Source: Talpa occidentalis (lineage: Eukaryota > Chordata > Mammalia > Eulipotyphla > Talpidae). From it: 64,000 bases of DNA. The translations under genes were made by a program, and so were the position numbers. The DNA is taken from NCBI RefSeq assembly GCF_014898055.3, contig NW_023600993.1, positions 16,024,850-16,088,849 on the forward strand, read 5' to 3'. Position 1 is the first letter of the stretch. Each line of letters opens with the position of its first letter. Under the pieces are notes generated by a model. The model did no database searches and had not been told where the DNA came from. It saw nothing but the letters and a program-made list of their open reading frames with translations. Below are positions 60,557 through 64,000 of this stretch, in pieces.

Positions 60557-60823
60557 GGGCCTCTCTGGTGGCACAAGGGGTTAAGCAGACCACTATGAAG
60601 CTACCCACAGCCACTGTAGCATGAGTTCAATCCCTGACCAGGGAGCAACCCACATGGCGGAGCAGACTTCTCTGGTCTCATCTGTTGCTCCCCTCAGCAG
60701 TGTATTTCAGTAGATCTGCCTGTTTTTCTCCCCACTCTTTCTCAGGTGAATCCTCTCACCCCCTGCATCTCTGGCCTGTATTCCAGTCTTGTATGCATAA
60801 ATAAAATCTTACCAAAAAAAAAA
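60557..60823 (+). mobile_element. tRNA-derived SINE, full length
   Basis: Head gggcctctctggtggcacaa, B-box-like gagttcaatccct, tail gtatgcataaataaaatctt and poly-A. TSD not clear. Confidence 0.92.
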
Positions 60824-61124
60824 TAAATGTGCACCATCTAGTAAACAGATATTGGAATGTCCAGAGGTTCAGAATCTCTTGTTGCGAATAGTAGTCCAGC
60901 AGCAAAATCTCCGTTATTTTTTCCCTGCTGTTCTAACACTTTTGTGTTCACCCAGTCAACTGGGTTTTATACATGAGATGGTTGTTGAGAGGATTAAGGG
61001 AATGAAATGATAACCAAATGTATTTTGATATTCATTCCTCAAGGAAGAAAGGAGTACTTTTATTGAAGAAATTGAAGGTAGTACTTTTATAAGCATTGCT
61101 ATTTAAAGTTTAAAAGCAATCTTC

Positions 61125-61632
61125 ATTTTCATGGTTAATTTGATTGTCAGCTTGACTGGTCGATGGGGTAGTTGGTTGAACAGTACATATGGGTATGCCT
61201 GTGAGGGTGTTTCATGAAGAGATTGGCATTTGAAATGGTGCAGTAAATAAGACAGATGACCCTTCCCAAGATACAGGATATCAGCCCATCTGGTGAAGGT
61301 CTAAACAGAACAAAAAGGCAGAGGAAGATTGAATTCATTCTTTGAATGCTCATGCTGGAACATCTACCTGCCCTCTGCGGTTCTGGTTCTCAAGCCTTCA
61401 GACTCACGTTAGAATCTACACTATGAGCTCTCAGGCTCAGAGGCCTCTGCCTGCACCACCATCTCTCTGGGTTCCAGATTCCATGTGGCAAATTCTGGGA
61501 CATTTCAATGACCACAGTGACATGAATCAACACCTTGCAATAAATAAATATATTTAAATATACGTACCTACATATATCTGTAAATATATGTATTGGTTCT
61601 GTTTCTCTTTGGAGAAACCCAGCCAATACAAT
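61125..61632 (+). mobile_element. old mammal-wide LTR-like repeat
   Basis: Ordered blocks of a well-known repeat: tttgattgtcagcttgactg, gtgagggtgtttcatgaaga, gattggcatttgaaat, cagaacaaaaaggcagagga, caataaataaatatattta (polyadenylation-like) and ttggttctgtttctctttgg near the 3' end. It is probably a MaLR/ERVL-type LTR; subfamily not assigned. Frames 61342-61659 are chance. Confidence 0.75.
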
Positions 61633-61659
61633 CATGTACAAAAATGGCCAAGGGAACAT

Positions 61660-62434
61660 TTATAAGTCACAAATACGTTTTCTTATTTATCATGAGTATC
61701 AAGTAGTTCCCCCAATGCCTTGACAAGAAAAGGTTTTTTACAGATTTTTATTTTCTTGCAAAGAAATTAATGTCCTACACTAACTGAAATGTATACAAAT
61801 GGCTGTATCTCAAAGGAGTAGGCTTAAGCAACTGAATTATTTTAGCCTGAAGCTATCTTCTAATACTTTTGCAGCATAAATTTATAAGATTCTTTTTCTG
61901 TTTTATTTTCAACTGCACACTAGTTGTACAAACTTATTTTCCTGATTCTTCAACCATGACCTAATCCAATAGGAGGTTATCACATTTCAAATATTTCTGG
62001 GCTTCGGTAGTAGAGGAAAACATAGATGGAAAAATGTAGCCATACTTGCAGGCTTCCATGGTGAATCTGAAAATGAGAAACTAGAAACCACAATGCCATT
62101 TCAATTTAAATGAACATCCAGGGCAGCATTAGGAAAAAAAAAAAAAGAGAGAGGTAGGAGGTTGTGAGTACAGGAGGAGAATAAAGAGACGTGTTGGGTG
62201 GATGAGACAGGAAGTAACAGGAATTTCCATGCTCATGCTTTCACTGACTTCATCCATCTTTTCCTTTTCCCAACCTACTGCTCTGCATTTTTATCTGTTT
62301 TTCTTGGGGGCATATAGAGCCTCACACAGCATGATGCTTCAGGTGCAATTTTAATAATGCTATTAAGGACCCTGATTAAGGAATCTTCAACTCTCCCAAA
62401 GGGTCAAGGAAATCCCAACAGAGAACCCCATGGA
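61660..62434. other. intergenic sequence, nothing recognised
   Basis: Poly-A run near 62130-62145; nothing else. Confidence 0.45.
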
Positions 62435-62635
62435 ACAGTAGCAATTGCACTGGACTAAATCCCAGAACAGGCAGGTTCTCTCCCACTCCAACAAGGTATC
62501 AATACATTTGTGCAAGTTACTTAACCTCTATTCCTGTTATGTGTGAAAGGGGAATAACTATGCTGTCAACGCAAGGTTGCGAATGCTGAAATGGCATAAA
62601 AATGTAAATGAGCACTGTATGCCTCAAGAGCTTCT
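62435..62635 (+). mobile_element. MIR SINE
   Basis: Middle and 3' part of MIR: tttgtgcaagttacttaacc, gaaaggggaataactatgct, gagcactgtatgcc in the expected order. Confidence 0.8.
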
Positions 62636-64000
62636 TGACAAGTGTGTTATCAATCAGATTACTGCAATAAGGGAAGGGAGCAGTGGCTTCTAATCTTCAT
62701 GTTCAAAATCCAAACACACTGACACCAGGCGATAGGTAGACATACATGTATACTCTATATTTTGATTGTATGAGAGGGCTGAATGCTTCCTTTTAAAATG
62801 CAATTTTGTAAAAGCACCTTTAAGGTTTCTTGACATCATGAGGAGTGACAAGCTAATAAGATGAAATGGGTGTGATAATAAATATTTCTATGTCATAGAA
62901 ATATACGCATGTATTTAAATGCATCATCTCTCTAGTCTGGAATATAATTTCATAAGGACATTTCCTTATTGTCAGCAGCTGCCTTGTTTTGGATATAGTA
63001 AAGGGCAGTCGTTCAGACATATAGCACCTACTATGCTCAATAATGGACTGTGTTTTAAATTTGGTGGAGCTCATGTTGTGCCTGAAGTGACAACTCTTTC
63101 GTGCAAGATTGGCTATTGTAAGTCACATGGAATATGTAGAAGAAAAGGAAAAGAAATATCAAGATACACACAGTAAGAGAACAGATGTATAAAACTGAGC
63201 CAAGAAAAAATTCTACACGTAATGGAAAATCTGGAAGTTTCTACCAACTTAATAGAAAAATTAACAGTCCTCAATTTTAAAATGAGAATTCAAAGGTAAA
63301 CAAACTATACTCAGTCACTTCAGGCAGAAAGATAATAGACTTATGTAATAAATTTGCCACACAATGAATACTTTCTTTTGGTAGTAAATACAGTCCACAC
63401 TTAACAAATGGGGAAACAATTTCTGTCACTTAACAGATGTTTTAATACTGAGTGGGGGAAATATATATATTTTGACTTCTGTGCCCAAAGTATTTTTAAG
63501 TGTCCCTTTGGCTGTGATTTTTAAAAAAAATATAGCATTTAAAACTAAGAACATACTGGTGCTTTTGGAGTTCTTTGATGACAGAGCCATACTTTGGCTG
63601 TGAGTTTCAGACGCAGTATCCTACAGTGTTCTGAGATAAGCACGCAGAGAAATAACCAACCAAAGTCCATTCAGCTATTAAGAAAACCCACTGCTTTTTC
63701 CTTCTGTGGAATCAGCATGTTTGTTTAATCCATCTAGCTCCCTTTTTCTCATACTGCAATTTGTCTTAATTCTACATATTTTTATTGAGGGGCTATTGTG
63801 CCAGGGACTAATTGCTAAAGCATCACAGCTAAACAGAGACACAATTCTCAGTGTCCACACAGCATGGCCTAGTTCCATATCCTTTTTCTATGGAATTCAT
63901 ATTCCTTCCCTAAATGTTCTAAAAATGACAATTTGTTTGCAAATCAATCTGGAGGACCTTTGAAGATGGGTATGTGCAGCATGCAACCAGCGCCTATAGG
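62636..64000. other. intergenic sequence to window end
   Basis: No supported gene. A plus-strand frame at 62919-63176 ends with a Cys/Lys/Arg-rich stretch but has no defensin-type cysteine array. Frames at 63678-63963 overlap on opposite strands and look like chance. Confidence 0.45.

Noticed and set aside
62919..63176. Small cysteine-rich peptide resembling a defensin
   Set aside because: Only three cysteines lie in the CKIGYCKSHGICRRK stretch, not the six of a beta-defensin, and there is no signal-peptide exon.
1..64000. CRISPR array, operon or prokaryotic system
   Set aside because: No regularly spaced repeats, no dense coding and no ribosome-binding sites; the repeat content is clearly mammalian.

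Overview
This window looks like a gene-poor, AT-rich, CpG-depleted stretch of a placental mammal's nuclear genome, either intergenic or deep-intronic. I found no convincing multi-exon gene, CpG-island promoter, tRNA, rRNA or CRISPR array. Mammalian origin is shown by ancient mammal-wide repeats (MIR, L2, MER5A-like, MLT1/MaLR-like LTRs, old L1) under a younger, lineage-specific layer. That young layer has no Alu, B1 or B2. Instead it has 14 copies of one ~265 bp tRNA-derived SINE (8 minus, 6 plus) and a young L1. The SINE head resembles what I remember of laurasiatherian, possibly rhinolophoid-bat (Rhin-1-like), tRNA SINEs. That species guess is tentative and rests on memory.

Layout. 1-8.3 kb: one SINE, fragments of old L1, MIR and old LTR, and an imperfect 41-bp-arm palindrome near 1.9 kb. 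8.38-10.37 kb: a young 5'-truncated L1 with an inverted 5' half (twin-priming structure) and an 11-bp target-site duplication (TSD). 10.4-20 kb: four SINEs, a hairpin near 11.0 kb, a hAT-type DNA element and L2 pieces. 20-33 kb: MIR and L2, several decayed L1 copies (one about 1.9 kb long), microsatellites, and a minus-strand candidate exon at 33.1-33.3 kb with good splice signals. 34-43 kb: two solo LTRs of one endogenous-retrovirus family in opposite orientations, each with TGTA/TACA-type ends (one mutated) and an exact 5-bp TSD; also an old L1, a MER5A-like element and an MLT1-like LTR. 43-64 kb: a short plus-strand open frame at 43.6 kb, a young L1 3' end in minus orientation, six SINEs, a ~98% identical 151-bp inverted repeat around a 390-bp spacer at 49.9-50.6 kb, several microsatellites and three old LTR pieces.

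Function. No set of genes works together here. The content is a record of L1-driven retrotransposition (L1, the SINE), retroviral insertion followed by LTR-LTR recombination, and older decay. The items most worth checking are the inverted duplication, the solo-LTR pair, the twin-primed L1, the two SINE subfamilies and the two exon-like open frames. I do not see an undescribed biological system that the sequence alone can support.
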